Assembly (NCBI GenBank): GCA_026931725.1
Contig: JAIXLE010000222.1
Location: 1-64,000, forward strand
Length of the DNA: 64,000 nt
Reading direction: 5' to 3'
Source of the DNA: Bacteroidales bacterium
Lineage (GTDB): Bacteria > Planctomycetota > Planctomycetia > Gemmatales > Gemmataceae
Shown: in pieces, positions 36,978-45,643 of the stretch
How positions within the stretch are numbered: position 1 is the first letter of the stretch
How the letters are laid out: each line of letters starts with the position of its first letter
Made by a program: the position numbers and the translations under genes
Notes under the pieces: model-generated
What the model saw: the letters and a program-made list of their open reading frames with translations, nothing else
The model's database searches: none
Told to the model about the DNA's origin: nothing

Positions 36978-37745
36978 TCACGGCATGGAAGGGCGGAATT
37001 GGTGGCGCCCCCAACCGAACAGGCTCACCTGACCGATTCCAGCCCAGAATACCAAAAGCGTAATCCCCCCAGCGACTCCGAAAATCCAGCGACGTGTCAC
37101 CTGTACGGCGGCGGCCGTTTCGCTTCGTGCGTCGGCCACTTGTGTACGAATGGTTTCCAAACCCTCAGTGAGACGATCCAAACTCGGGCCAGAATCATCA
37201 ATCAGCTGAATAATGGTCTGAACCTGCGGATGTACCGTATTTTCACGCCATGCCACGGCTCGACCGCGTAAATCAGCCAGTGTGTCCGTGGCCTCGGTGA
37301 TGCGATCCGCAGCCGTGTGCAGACGGGCAACACGCTCGGACGAGCCGCCGAATTCCTCCAGCACATCCGCCCCCATCCGCAACAGTTGAGCCAGCGTGCG
37401 TAGTGAATCCGCCAGCGCCTCAGCCCGTTCCAGTAGCGGTGTCAGTTGTTGAGTCAGCGTGTCCGCCTGCTGACGGAGAGCAGGAGTATCGAGCTTGGCG
37501 GCCAGTCGCGTCGTCGCGGTTTGGCGTACCAGTGCCACGGCGGTTCGGGTGGTCCGTAATTTTTCGTGCAGACGAACCAGGGCTGCATCGGTTCGGTCGA
37601 ACCCCTGATCGACACGATCGGCAACCCGTCCGACCCGGCTATTCAGGTCGAATGCAGCCCACCAGACCCCCACGGTTACGACGATTGCGAGCAGCACCCC
37701 CACGATCCCCAACGGTAGGGCCAGCAGAGCCGCGATCGTTCGCAT
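36978..37745 (-). CDS. Membrane protein with long periplasmic or cytoplasmic coiled coil
   Basis: A 255-residue protein. The N-terminal membrane helix (IAALLALPLGIVGVLLAIVVTVGVWW) is followed by about 180 residues of helical coiled coil with heptad spacing (RVADRVDQGFDRTDAALVRLHEKL, QADTLTQQLTPLLERAEALADSL, HTAADRITEATDTLADLRG), and then a second membrane helix (IFGVAGGITLLVFWAGIG). The layout recalls chemoreceptor-like or MscS-accessory scaffolds, but no signalling domain is present. Function unknown. The gene 59 bases upstream on the same strand is the HExxH lipoprotein. Confidence 0.65.
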   Translation of the reverse strand: MRTIAALLALPLGIVGVLLAIVVTVGVWWAAFDLNSRVGRVADRVDQGFDRTDAALVRLHEKLRTTRTAVALVRQTATTRLAAKLDTPALRQQADTLTQQLTPLLERAEALADSLRTLAQLLRMGADVLEEFGGSSERVARLHTAADRITEATDTLADLRGRAVAWRENTVHPQVQTIIQLIDDSGPSLDRLTEGLETIRTQVADARSETAAAVQVTRRWIFGVAGGITLLVFWAGIGQVSLFGWGRHQFRPSMP

Positions 37746-37804
37746 GGTCGATGTCCTGGGCCACGCCGTGTGAAAAATGAGGAATGGAGACGGAAAGAAA
37801 ATTC

Positions 37805-38716
37805 CTACCGATCGGCCATGTGGCCGCGAGCCACCGGGCCAGGAAGTTCTGTCCGGGCTAAATGATCGAGAAGAGCCGGCCCCGGATGCGGGACCGCGGC
37901 TTGCAGTGCGGGCAGCAGCGGGCCGGGGTCCGCGTCTTCACGCAATCGGGCCATGTACGACAACAGGGCCGTTTTCGCGCCGGGGTTTCCCCGCAGGCAG
38001 AAATGGACCCAAGCCCAGGCTTCCCGATATTCGGCCTTTTCCATCTGCTTGACCTGACCGAGCTTTTCCAGTCGAGCCAGATCGGGCGTGAAGGTACTTT
38101 TCCGCAGCGTGTCCAGGTGCGAAGGATTGACACCATCATGGCCCACGGGTTGCTCGAAGAACCCGGCCAACCCTTCATCGAGCCACAACGGCACACCCTT
38201 TAACACGCCGTGCAAAATGGCATGAGTGAGTTCGTGCCGTAAATCCGTGCGGAGATGTTCGCCGAGCCAAGTATAAACAACCAGATCATCTTGCGTACCG
38301 GGCCGCTTCTGATCCGCAATGAAATACGCTCGCCGCACCGGCAACCACGGATACCGTTCCCGCATGAAGGATTCGTAGGCATCCTGTGAGTTAAACAGGA
38401 ATACCTGGATCACCTGGGTGCTGGGCGGTAGCTTCAATTCCCGTTGAATCTGTTCGGGTAAACCTTCCAGTTCCCGGAACAGAGGGTCATCAGCCGTGAG
38501 CGGCGCATCGGAGTAAAAGACATACTGAGAAAGCCGTAACCAGTGCTTACCGGGCTTGTGAACCGTGGTGGAGGTAGGAGGAGTCGGTGCAGGAGTCGTT
38601 CCCGCTGGCAACGTGGGCGCGAGCGTCCGCAGGGATTCGCAACCCGCACTAGCGGTCATCCCCACGGTCAAGCCGAGGAAGCCAGTGCGAATCAGATTGG
38701 GAAACCGGGTGAACAT
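37805..38716 (-). CDS. Exported HExxH zinc metallopeptidase-like protein, probable lipoprotein
   Basis: A 303-residue protein whose signal peptide ends in SAGC (Cys26), a non-ideal lipobox, so lipidation is likely but not certain. The zinc site is RHELTHAIL (H161-E162-L163-T164-H165), with the third ligand candidate in LWLDEGLAGFFE (E181), the gluzincin arrangement seen in DUF1570-type planctomycete peptidases. The Pro/Thr-rich segment after the lipobox is a tether. The C-terminal 100 residues are helical, with no known domain. Probably an envelope protease; the substrate is unknown. Confidence 0.78.
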   Translation of the reverse strand: MFTRFPNLIRTGFLGLTVGMTASAGCESLRTLAPTLPAGTTPAPTPPTSTTVHKPGKHWLRLSQYVFYSDAPLTADDPLFRELEGLPEQIQRELKLPPSTQVIQVFLFNSQDAYESFMRERYPWLPVRRAYFIADQKRPGTQDDLVVYTWLGEHLRTDLRHELTHAILHGVLKGVPLWLDEGLAGFFEQPVGHDGVNPSHLDTLRKSTFTPDLARLEKLGQVKQMEKAEYREAWAWVHFCLRGNPGAKTALLSYMARLREDADPGPLLPALQAAVPHPGPALLDHLARTELPGPVARGHMADR

Positions 38717-38816
38717 CCGTACTCCCTGTCGGCCTCCTGCCAGATGGTGCGGTAGAACTCTATTCGGTTCCCGGTCGGTCGAGACTTCATTCCTTCACAA
38801 GGAACGGCTGGCAATC

Positions 38817-40478
38817 TCAGGAGAGCGGTCGGCCTGTCCGGGTGTTCTTCGCCACCTTCGCACGGGTCGCCCGGTCCACGGCACCCCACCAGCGTTTCCA
38901 GTCACCCCGGCCATGCAGTCCCCAGTTCAGGTAAGAACGTAGGAATCGTAACCGATCCGACCGACTCACCGCGGAGGAATGGTGAAAGCTGGCATTCAAC
39001 CGGGCCAGATCACGGGTCCGTTCGGCAAAGGACACGGTTTGCCCTGTTATCACTCCCACCAGATCCAGCAACACGGGTTCCTGGTCGGCTCCACGGAGCA
39101 GGATATTCGCGGCTTTTAAGTCCCGGTGCGAGACTTGTCGATCGTGCATGTGCCGGATCAATCGGCCCAGTCGCTCGACCAGGGCGCGGGTCTGTTGGGG
39201 GTGCGTGCAAACCGTGGGGCCGAGTTCGACGGCCTCCATCACCTTCTCGAAGGCGATATAACCCTCTGCTGGGCAACCCCATCGGCGGCGTTGGAGAAAG
39301 ACTAACGGGCGTGGTGTGGGCAAATCCCGATCGCATAGCCCCTGACCCGCCAGCCAGGAACGGAGCCCCGGCGACGGACGCAACAGATTCTTCACCAGAC
39401 CGAACCACGACTTCACCCGGAAGCGTTTGTAAATAATCACGCGTGGCCCCGTGGGGGTGTCCAGCGTCAGTTCCGCAACCGTGGACGTGCGGGAATCCTT
39501 CCACAGTCGCACGCCGGGTTGCGTGAAGACGGCATCGGGATCGGCCAACCAAGGGCGGATCACTTCCAGCGGGAATTCTCGGAGGGCGTATCCAGAGGTG
39601 GTCGAACCACGGATGCGGTGATACTCTCGGTTGTTCCCGGTGTAGCGATCTCGTCGATTGGCCCAGAATCGAGCATTCGAGGCTGCCGTAACCCGCTCCA
39701 GTTCACGGGCTTGTGCATGAGTTAGGCCAGTTCCTGTTCGTCGTTCCGCGCAGTAAGCCCGCCAGAATCGGAGACGATCCCCACGGGTGGCCCGCAATTG
39801 GAAGAAGCGATTCAGTAACGTCAAGTTCTCCCGCGCCTGGGGCCAGTTCAACGGCGGGCCGAAGCGGATCGCGTGCAGATCGGTCAGGACGAAGGAGAGT
39901 TCCCCCTGTGGGGAGCGTTCGACCAGGAAGTTACCGGGGTGCGGGTCCGGGTGGGCAATCCCCGCATCGTGCAGGCGGGCCAGGAATCGCGCCAGAGCGG
40001 TCGCGCATTCTCGACGACGATCGGGAACGGACACGCTGTCCGCCAGTTCGGACAGAAAATCATGGCCGGGGTGGGCTTGCGTCACCAACGTGCTGGCACT
40101 GGGGAACCAACGGGAGGCGGAACCCCAAGCCACGGGCACAATGGCCGGGAGGCCGAGGGCGCGTAAGGCCAGGGCGTTCTCGAACTCCAGGCGGGCTTTG
40201 GCCGGGCGGAGCCACTCGCGGCACCACGCTCGCGGGGTATTGGCTCGACACAGTTTGACGAACAACACCCCTGATGGTAATTCCACCAGCGAGATCGTGC
40301 GTTGCAGATTCTGCTTGATGATCCGCAACTGTCGCTTGTTAGTCCATTCGGACAGATTCGGGGGAGATTGTCCGGGAACGACGTGCCAGATCGCCTCATC
40401 GGTGCGAACCGTCACCGTGGCCGGGCGCGGAAGACGGCTAGCAAACGGAAACAGTTTTCGCAGAAAGTGACTGAGCAT
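38817..40478 (-). CDS. Dual-domain LPS kinase (InaA/WaaP-like) with two active-type sites
   Basis: A 553-residue protein with two kinase-like halves. The first has VLFVKLCRAN (K75), AHPDPHPGNFLVE (D178, N183) and LTDLHAIRFG (D200). The second has VIIYKRFRVK, a full VSHRDLKAANILL catalytic loop and LLDLVGVITG. Both halves therefore keep catalytic Asp, Asn and metal Asp, unlike the 4882-6540 homologue, whose second half is degenerate. The start at 40478 lies 17 bases after the upstream glycosyltransferase gene; an earlier in-frame start would overlap it. The pairing with a glycosyltransferase argues for phosphorylation of an envelope glycan or LPS core. Confidence 0.8.
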   Translation of the reverse strand: MLSHFLRKLFPFASRLPRPATVTVRTDEAIWHVVPGQSPPNLSEWTNKRQLRIIKQNLQRTISLVELPSGVLFVKLCRANTPRAWCREWLRPAKARLEFENALALRALGLPAIVPVAWGSASRWFPSASTLVTQAHPGHDFLSELADSVSVPDRRRECATALARFLARLHDAGIAHPDPHPGNFLVERSPQGELSFVLTDLHAIRFGPPLNWPQARENLTLLNRFFQLRATRGDRLRFWRAYCAERRTGTGLTHAQARELERVTAASNARFWANRRDRYTGNNREYHRIRGSTTSGYALREFPLEVIRPWLADPDAVFTQPGVRLWKDSRTSTVAELTLDTPTGPRVIIYKRFRVKSWFGLVKNLLRPSPGLRSWLAGQGLCDRDLPTPRPLVFLQRRRWGCPAEGYIAFEKVMEAVELGPTVCTHPQQTRALVERLGRLIRHMHDRQVSHRDLKAANILLRGADQEPVLLDLVGVITGQTVSFAERTRDLARLNASFHHSSAVSRSDRLRFLRSYLNWGLHGRGDWKRWWGAVDRATRAKVAKNTRTGRPLS

Positions 40479-40495
40479 CACGGTTCCCGAAAAGT

Positions 40496-41515
40496 TCACC
40501 CCGCCCGGCGCAGGGGGTGGCCCCCGGCGAGTCGTTGGAGCAGTTCGACCCACATGGTCCCACCTACGGCCACACTGTATTTGTCGAGAACCTGAGTGCG
40601 TCCCGCTTGGCCCAACCGTTGCCGGAGGGCGGCATCCTCAGCGAGTTTCCGCACGGCGGCGATCCATTCTTCCGTCGTTTCCGCGCGAAAGCCGGTCACG
40701 CCATCCCGCACGAAATCGGCTTGAACCCCGACCGGATTGGCGATCACCGGCAACCCGGCCGCCTGATATTGCAGCACTTTGAGCCCGCACTTCCCCCGGC
40801 TCCACGGGTCATCCGGCACCCAACCAATCCCGATGTCTGCCGCAGCGATTTCCCCTGCTTCGGTCAGCGCCGACCACGGGACCGGATCAACGGGCAGATG
40901 CTGAAACTGGAGGAATTGATCGCAGACGAGCTTGAGTCGCACCCCCGGCACCGCCTGACCAATGGCTTCCAACGTACTGCGGAATCGTTCCAGTCCGCGG
41001 AGTGTACTCGACGACCCCACCCAAACCAATGTGAGCGACGGTTTGAGCGAATGCACGGCCACGGGATAAAATGATGGTTCGACACAAGTGGGGACCGTCA
41101 CCACCCGCCCTGGTATCGCATGACGGCGACCCTCAGCGGCGAGAACCGCGTTCCCCGCGACCATCAGATCCGCAACCTGGGCAATCGCTCGGAATCGGGC
41201 CGTGCGTCGGCGGCTGAAAAAACCTTTGGGAGAATAGGAATCGCGGAACCAGACCGCATCATCGTAGTCGAAAACCACCCGTTTCGCATAGCGGCGGAGC
41301 AGATTCACTTCCGTTGGTGGCAGCAGTTTCCGTTGGACAATCACCACGTCGGCGGAACGGAGGTGGCGGTAACTCGGCAGACGCGCAAATAAGTTTCGCG
41401 GCAAAGTCTGGTAGGTCAATGTGTGCCCAGCCGTTTCCAGTGCGGGCCGAAAGGCTTCCAGCCGATAACGGCAACACACATGATCCGGCGAACTGACCAA
41501 CGCGACGACATCCAT
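40496..41515 (-). CDS. GT4-like glycosyltransferase
   Basis: A 339-residue GT-B enzyme. The first domain runs from MDVVALVSSPDHVCCRYRLE to VVIVQRKLLPPTEVNLLRR; YDDAVWF is a strand end near the acceptor site. The second domain begins LTLVWVGSSSTLRGL, and the nucleotide-sugar loop is CGLKVLQYQAAGLPVIANPVG (E-x7-E replaced by K-x6-Q). The loss of the usual first Glu suggests a divergent donor site. It is encoded directly before the dual kinase, probably in one transcript with smpB upstream (36-base gap). Confidence 0.8.
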   Translation of the reverse strand: MDVVALVSSPDHVCCRYRLEAFRPALETAGHTLTYQTLPRNLFARLPSYRHLRSADVVIVQRKLLPPTEVNLLRRYAKRVVFDYDDAVWFRDSYSPKGFFSRRRTARFRAIAQVADLMVAGNAVLAAEGRRHAIPGRVVTVPTCVEPSFYPVAVHSLKPSLTLVWVGSSSTLRGLERFRSTLEAIGQAVPGVRLKLVCDQFLQFQHLPVDPVPWSALTEAGEIAAADIGIGWVPDDPWSRGKCGLKVLQYQAAGLPVIANPVGVQADFVRDGVTGFRAETTEEWIAAVRKLAEDAALRQRLGQAGRTQVLDKYSVAVGGTMWVELLQRLAGGHPLRRAG

Positions 41516-41551
41516 GTCGACCTCGGTTTTCTGGGTCCGGCACGAACTGGA

Positions 41552-42058
41552 CTACATCTCTCGCCGCCGCCGTGACGCGGACATCGCCCGGTCAATGTCT
41601 CGTTTGGCATCGGCTTTCTTGAGACTCTGGCGTTTGTCGTGGGTCTGTTTTCCACGGGCCACCCCGACTTCCACCTTGGCGATTCCGTTCTTGAAGTACA
41701 TCTGAGTCGGAACCAGGGTGAACCCTTTTTGCGTCGCCTTCGCGGCGATTTTGTTGATCTCGCGGCGATGCAATAATAGTTTCCGCGACCGTTTCGGTTT
41801 GTGGTTCAGTCGGTTGCCGAACGTGTATTCCTGAATCTCACAGCCCACGAGCCAGATTTCATTCTGGTCAATCCGAGCGTAGGCATCTTCGAGGTTGGCG
41901 TGCCCTTCCCGGAGGCTTTTGACCTCGGTGCCTTGCAGAACCACGCCACACTCGATCCGATCGAGAATTTCGTAGTCATGCGTGGCGCGGCGGTTCCGGC
42001 AAATGTTGACGATTTTGTCCGGCCCGTCCGATTTCTGTTTTTTATCCGCCTTCGCCAT
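41552..42058 (-). CDS. smpB: SsrA-binding protein SmpB
   Basis: Partner of tmRNA in trans-translation. The family core is visible: NRRATHDYEILDRIECGVVLQGTEVKSLREGHANLEDAYA, then EIWLVGCEIQEY, RKLLLHRREINKIAAKATQKGFTLVP and YFKNGIAKVEVGVARGKQTHDKRQ, and a basic tail. The length (168) is normal. No tmRNA gene is adjacent in the window. Confidence 0.95.
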   Translation of the reverse strand: MAKADKKQKSDGPDKIVNICRNRRATHDYEILDRIECGVVLQGTEVKSLREGHANLEDAYARIDQNEIWLVGCEIQEYTFGNRLNHKPKRSRKLLLHRREINKIAAKATQKGFTLVPTQMYFKNGIAKVEVGVARGKQTHDKRQSLKKADAKRDIDRAMSASRRRREM

Positions 42059-42151
42059 GATGTTGATGCCAGTAGAAAGATTCGCCCCCGCATCTTACCC
42101 GAAAGCAACCGTTCCGCGTAGCCCAACCCGAGAGACTGTGAACGCAAGATA

Positions 42152-42850
42152 CTAACGGATCAGATAGGCGAAATACACAACGATGAACAAGCAGGAAAGC
42201 AAGGTAATCAGTGCGCTCACGGCGGCAGACAGGAGCCATAACCCGGAGGGGTTCTCCGGTGTCACCACCTGGGCCAACCGAGCACGCAACGAGCGTTCCA
42301 GTTCTTCCCGGATCCGCGGATCGGCAATGAGAATCTGGACCGCGATGTGATGCCAAAGTGGAGTCGGGTCGATACGGACGAGTTCCCGCGTTTCCGACCA
42401 GACATTGCCACTACGATGGGCGGCGAAGCCCGCATCCGCCAATGCCCCTTCTACCGCTTCTTCCACAGCCCCACGGTCGACATTATACACGGAAAGCGTT
42501 TTCCCCCGGTTCAGCAGCGTAATCGTACTGAGCCCCACCACAATCAGCAGATACCCCAGAATCGACAAGGCCCAGTACAGTTGTTCATGCGTCCAGGCCG
42601 TGCGGAGGGCTTCCCAATCTTGTCGGAAGATATACCGAGCGTTCGACTGCACGATGAAAACGAAAACGACCATGCCCATCATCAGGAAGCCGGACAGCCC
42701 ACCGAGCAAGCCGAGGAAATCCCAGGCACCCGAGAGAACGACCGGACGATCCCGCTGATTCATCCGGGCCAGGATAGCGAGATAGACCATCATCGGGCCT
42801 AAACAGACGACCCCACAAACGCCAACGAACACAAGCATGGGCAGGAACAA
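42152..42850 (-). CDS. Multi-pass membrane protein of unknown function
   Basis: A 232-residue protein with about four hydrophobic helices: MLVFVGVCGVVCLGPMMVYLAIL, WDFLGLLGGLSGFLMMGMVVFVFI, WALSILGYLLIVVGLSTITLL and, at the C-terminus, LWLLSAAVSALITLLSCLFIVV. A soluble segment between helices 3 and 4 (about 115-200) contains VRIDPTPLWHHIAVQILIADPRIREEL. No family recognised. TTG 42850 is used because AGCAGG lies 7 bases upstream; ATG 42838 is the alternative and lacks a site. It follows no operon partner closely. Confidence 0.6.
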   Translation of the reverse strand: MFLPMLVFVGVCGVVCLGPMMVYLAILARMNQRDRPVVLSGAWDFLGLLGGLSGFLMMGMVVFVFIVQSNARYIFRQDWEALRTAWTHEQLYWALSILGYLLIVVGLSTITLLNRGKTLSVYNVDRGAVEEAVEGALADAGFAAHRSGNVWSETRELVRIDPTPLWHHIAVQILIADPRIREELERSLRARLAQVVTPENPSGLWLLSAAVSALITLLSCLFIVVYFAYLIR

Positions 42851-43031
42851 GCGAAAACCTGCTGTTGGGGAGGAAAGAAAGACGGATCGTGCCGCCCGGA
42901 ATGCTCATCCTAGCCGAGTACACGCTCAGGTCAAATTTCTCGCATCATCTCGGATGTACGGAGATTCGATATTATGTTGAACGCACGACCACTCACAGGG
43001 CGTGTATCCGACTGTATTGGGATCTGAACTC

Positions 43032-43658
43032 ATGCCCGCGTCGATCCATGTTTCCGAACACCCACTGGTGCAACACCGCATCGCGGTTCTGCGACACAAG
43101 GACACCCCGTGCGTCCATTTTCGCGCTTTGGTTCAAGAGATTGCACAGTTTCTCTTTTACGAGGCCAGCCGCGATTTTCGGTTGCGAACGATCACCGTGC
43201 CAACACCACTAGCCGAGGCCACCGGGCAGATGCTCGCGGAGAGAATCGGACTCGTGCCGGTGCTGCGGGCGGGGCTCGGGATGGCGCAAGCTCTGCTCAG
43301 CGCGATGCCCGAAGCGACCGTCTGGCACCTCGGACTGTACCGCGATCATGAAACGCTCCAACCGATCACCTACTACAACAAGATTCCCCAAAACCCCGGA
43401 TTGGATGTGGCCCTTGTCCTGGATCCGATGCTGGCCACTGGGGGTTCCGCCGTCGCTGCTTGTAACATTCTCAAAGCCGCCCAGGTGCCGCGTCTCAAGT
43501 ATATTGGTCTGATTGCCGCCCCCGAGGGAATCGCCGCGATGCAAGCCGCCCACCCGGATGTTCCGTTGTATCTCGGTGAGATCGACTCGCATCTGAACGA
43601 GATCGGCTACATTGTCCCCGGCCTGGGCGACGCGGGGGACCGACAGTTTGGAACGTGA
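43032..43658 (+). CDS. upp: Uracil phosphoribosyltransferase
   Basis: Salvages uracil to UMP with PRPP. Family motifs are PVLRAGLGMAQALL, the PRPP-binding VLDPMLATGGSAVAA and GLIAAPEGIAAMQAAHPDVPLY, then the C-terminal IVPGLGDAGDRQFGT. The 208-residue length is standard. ATG 43032 is chosen because the ten residues before it are not conserved and a weak GGGA lies upstream. It ends 8 bases before the convergent exported-protein gene. Confidence 0.95.
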   Translation: MPASIHVSEHPLVQHRIAVLRHKDTPCVHFRALVQEIAQFLFYEASRDFRLRTITVPTPLAEATGQMLAERIGLVPVLRAGLGMAQALLSAMPEATVWHLGLYRDHETLQPITYYNKIPQNPGLDVALVLDPMLATGGSAVAACNILKAAQVPRLKYIGLIAAPEGIAAMQAAHPDVPLYLGEIDSHLNEIGYIVPGLGDAGDRQFGT

Positions 43659-43666
43659 TGCGGTGA

Positions 43667-44215
43667 TTACTTCAATGATTTCAGCCATTGGATGAACGGA
43701 TCATACTGCTGGGCCACCACGGCAGCCGGGCCACTCAATCGCAGATGGCAAGCCGCATCGGGGCCAGCGACGACCACCCAAACGACCCGCGAATCGGGCC
43801 GTTCTTCGGTTTTGGAACGCGGATCGAACGGCCGTTCCTTGAATCGCCAGGTGCCGCTCATATCGAGCAGATGAATCGTCGTGCCACCGGGCAGATCGAA
43901 GTTACTGGTCTTCGCCAGATCATCAGCCGTTTTCCCTTCCGGAACCACGAAATCACGCTTCCAGCGGGTAAAATACTTCGCATAATCCGGGTTGCTATCC
44001 GGCATGACATACATTTCCCCGGTATGCCCGCCCGAGGTCGCTGCGGGAAGCCGGAACTGGAACGAGCGCAACCGATTCGCGGGTTTTTCGCTGACCCACC
44101 CCGCCGGAACCGGGGCGGCGAGTTTGTTGACTTTGACAATCACAGGTTTCGGATCCGCGGCCAGGGCGACCCCACTCACCAGAGCCATCAACGGCAAAGC
44201 GAACAGACAACGCAT
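43667..44215 (-). CDS. Exported small protein of unknown function
   Basis: A 182-residue protein with a signal peptide (MRCLFALPLMALVSGVALAADP). The mature part has an unusual run of short motifs (MYVMPDSNPDYAKYFTRWKRDF, FKERPFDPRSKTEERPDSRVVWVVVAGPDAACHLRL) without a recognised domain. One cysteine in the mature protein. The start at ATG 44215 is supported by GAGG 7 bases upstream; earlier in-frame starts overlap the divergent gene. Periplasmic location inferred. Confidence 0.7.
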   Translation of the reverse strand: MRCLFALPLMALVSGVALAADPKPVIVKVNKLAAPVPAGWVSEKPANRLRSFQFRLPAATSGGHTGEMYVMPDSNPDYAKYFTRWKRDFVVPEGKTADDLAKTSNFDLPGGTTIHLLDMSGTWRFKERPFDPRSKTEERPDSRVVWVVVAGPDAACHLRLSGPAAVVAQQYDPFIQWLKSLK

Positions 44216-44316
44216 TGGCGAACCTCGGCAAATAGCCTTTGGGTTGACGTGAGCAGACATTCCCCACATCCTAACAAGCAACCCGCCGCTCGACGCACGA
44301 GAATCTGAGGTTCCTG

Positions 44317-45576
44317 ATGACTTCACCCTCCCGGCGTGATTTTCTGGCCGCCACGCTAGCAATTACCGCCACACGGTCCAGTTTGGGCCAGACAATTCCG
44401 CGTTCCCCGGAAACGATCACGGTTCCGGCACGCGCCGTGACCCGCGGACCTTTGCACCATTTCTTCGGCTACTACGACAAGACCCCGTGGAATGCGGACG
44501 GTCGCTATCTCTTGGGCATGGAGTCCGCGTTCTGCGATCGCCAACCGAAACCGGGTGAAGAACTGACCGTGGGAATGGTTGATCTGAAGGATGGCGACCG
44601 CTACATCTCCTTGGACAAGACCGCCGCGTGGTGCTGGCAGCAGGGAACGATGTTGCAATGGCTCGGCAGCGCCCCGGATCGGGAAATCATCTATAACACC
44701 GTGGAAGACGGGCAGTACGTCGCTCGGATTCGAGACATCCACTCCGGCAAGACCCGGACGCTGCCCCGACCCATTTACGCACTGAGCCCGGACGGCCGAC
44801 AAGCCGTGACACTCGATTTTGCTCGTCTGAACCGTTTGCGGCCGGGTTACGGTTATGCCACTCTACCCGAAGTCCATGCGAGCAACCCGGCTCCGCGCGA
44901 ACTCGGCATCTGGCAAATGAACCTCACCAGCGGCAAAAATCAGCGGATCGTGTCCCTGGCCGATCTGGCGGCCTTCCGGCCCGATGACCGCTTTCGCGGG
45001 GTGGAGCATTGGGTCAACCACTTACAATTCAACCCTTCTGGCACCCGACTCATTTTCTTACATCGCTGGAAACCCCATGCGGCCCAGCGTGGCCAGACAC
45101 AAACTCGACTTTTCACGGTCAAACCCGATGGCAGCGACCTCCGCTTGCACCTCGACGACGGGATGACTTCGCACTTCGACTGGAAGGATGACCACACCAT
45201 CCTGGCTTGGGCTCGCACGAAGAAACGCGGGGATAAATTCTACGAAATTCCGATCGACGGCACGGAACCCAAAATCGTCTACGGAGATGTCACCGATCGG
45301 GATGGGCACTGCTCCTACTCACCGAACCGCGAGTGGGTACTCAACGACACCTACCCGGACAAGCAGAACTTTCGGCATCTGATGTTGCTACGCGAATCCA
45401 ATGGCCGCCGTTACGATTTGAACAAGTTTCATTCTCCGCCGCGGCTCACTGGCCCGTTTCGTTGTGATTTGCACCCGCGTTGGAACCGTACCGGAACCCA
45501 AGTCTGCATCGACTCCGCCCACGAACCCACTCGGCAACTCTACATACTCGATGTAAGCGAGATCGTCCGAGCGTAA
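44317..45576 (+). CDS. Tat-exported TolB/oligogalacturonate-lyase-type beta-propeller protein
   Basis: A 419-residue protein with a Tat signal (SRRDFLAATLA, residues 5-15), indicating folded export. The mature protein shows repeating propeller-like strand motifs (YYDKTPWNADGRYLLGMES, HHFFGYYD, DGHCSYSPNREWVLNDTYP) and the spacing of WD40-like PD40 blades, as in TolB and oligogalacturonate lyase. HHFFGYYDKTPW near the start resembles the substrate loop of the lyase family. No catalytic assignment is possible from the sequence. It is divergent from the small exported protein gene and not in an operon. Confidence 0.75.
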   Translation: MTSPSRRDFLAATLAITATRSSLGQTIPRSPETITVPARAVTRGPLHHFFGYYDKTPWNADGRYLLGMESAFCDRQPKPGEELTVGMVDLKDGDRYISLDKTAAWCWQQGTMLQWLGSAPDREIIYNTVEDGQYVARIRDIHSGKTRTLPRPIYALSPDGRQAVTLDFARLNRLRPGYGYATLPEVHASNPAPRELGIWQMNLTSGKNQRIVSLADLAAFRPDDRFRGVEHWVNHLQFNPSGTRLIFLHRWKPHAAQRGQTQTRLFTVKPDGSDLRLHLDDGMTSHFDWKDDHTILAWARTKKRGDKFYEIPIDGTEPKIVYGDVTDRDGHCSYSPNREWVLNDTYPDKQNFRHLMLLRESNGRRYDLNKFHSPPRLTGPFRCDLHPRWNRTGTQVCIDSAHEPTRQLYILDVSEIVRA

Positions 45577-45643
45577 CGGAGTGTTACGCTTCCGATCGGG
45601 GTGGCTCTCGGCGAGCCGCCCCCACATGGCCGTTTTGGGAAAA

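Noticed and set aside
40517-41074. 185-codon plus-strand frame opposite the glycosyltransferase
   Set aside because: Antisense shadow; the minus-strand GT4 reading is convincing.
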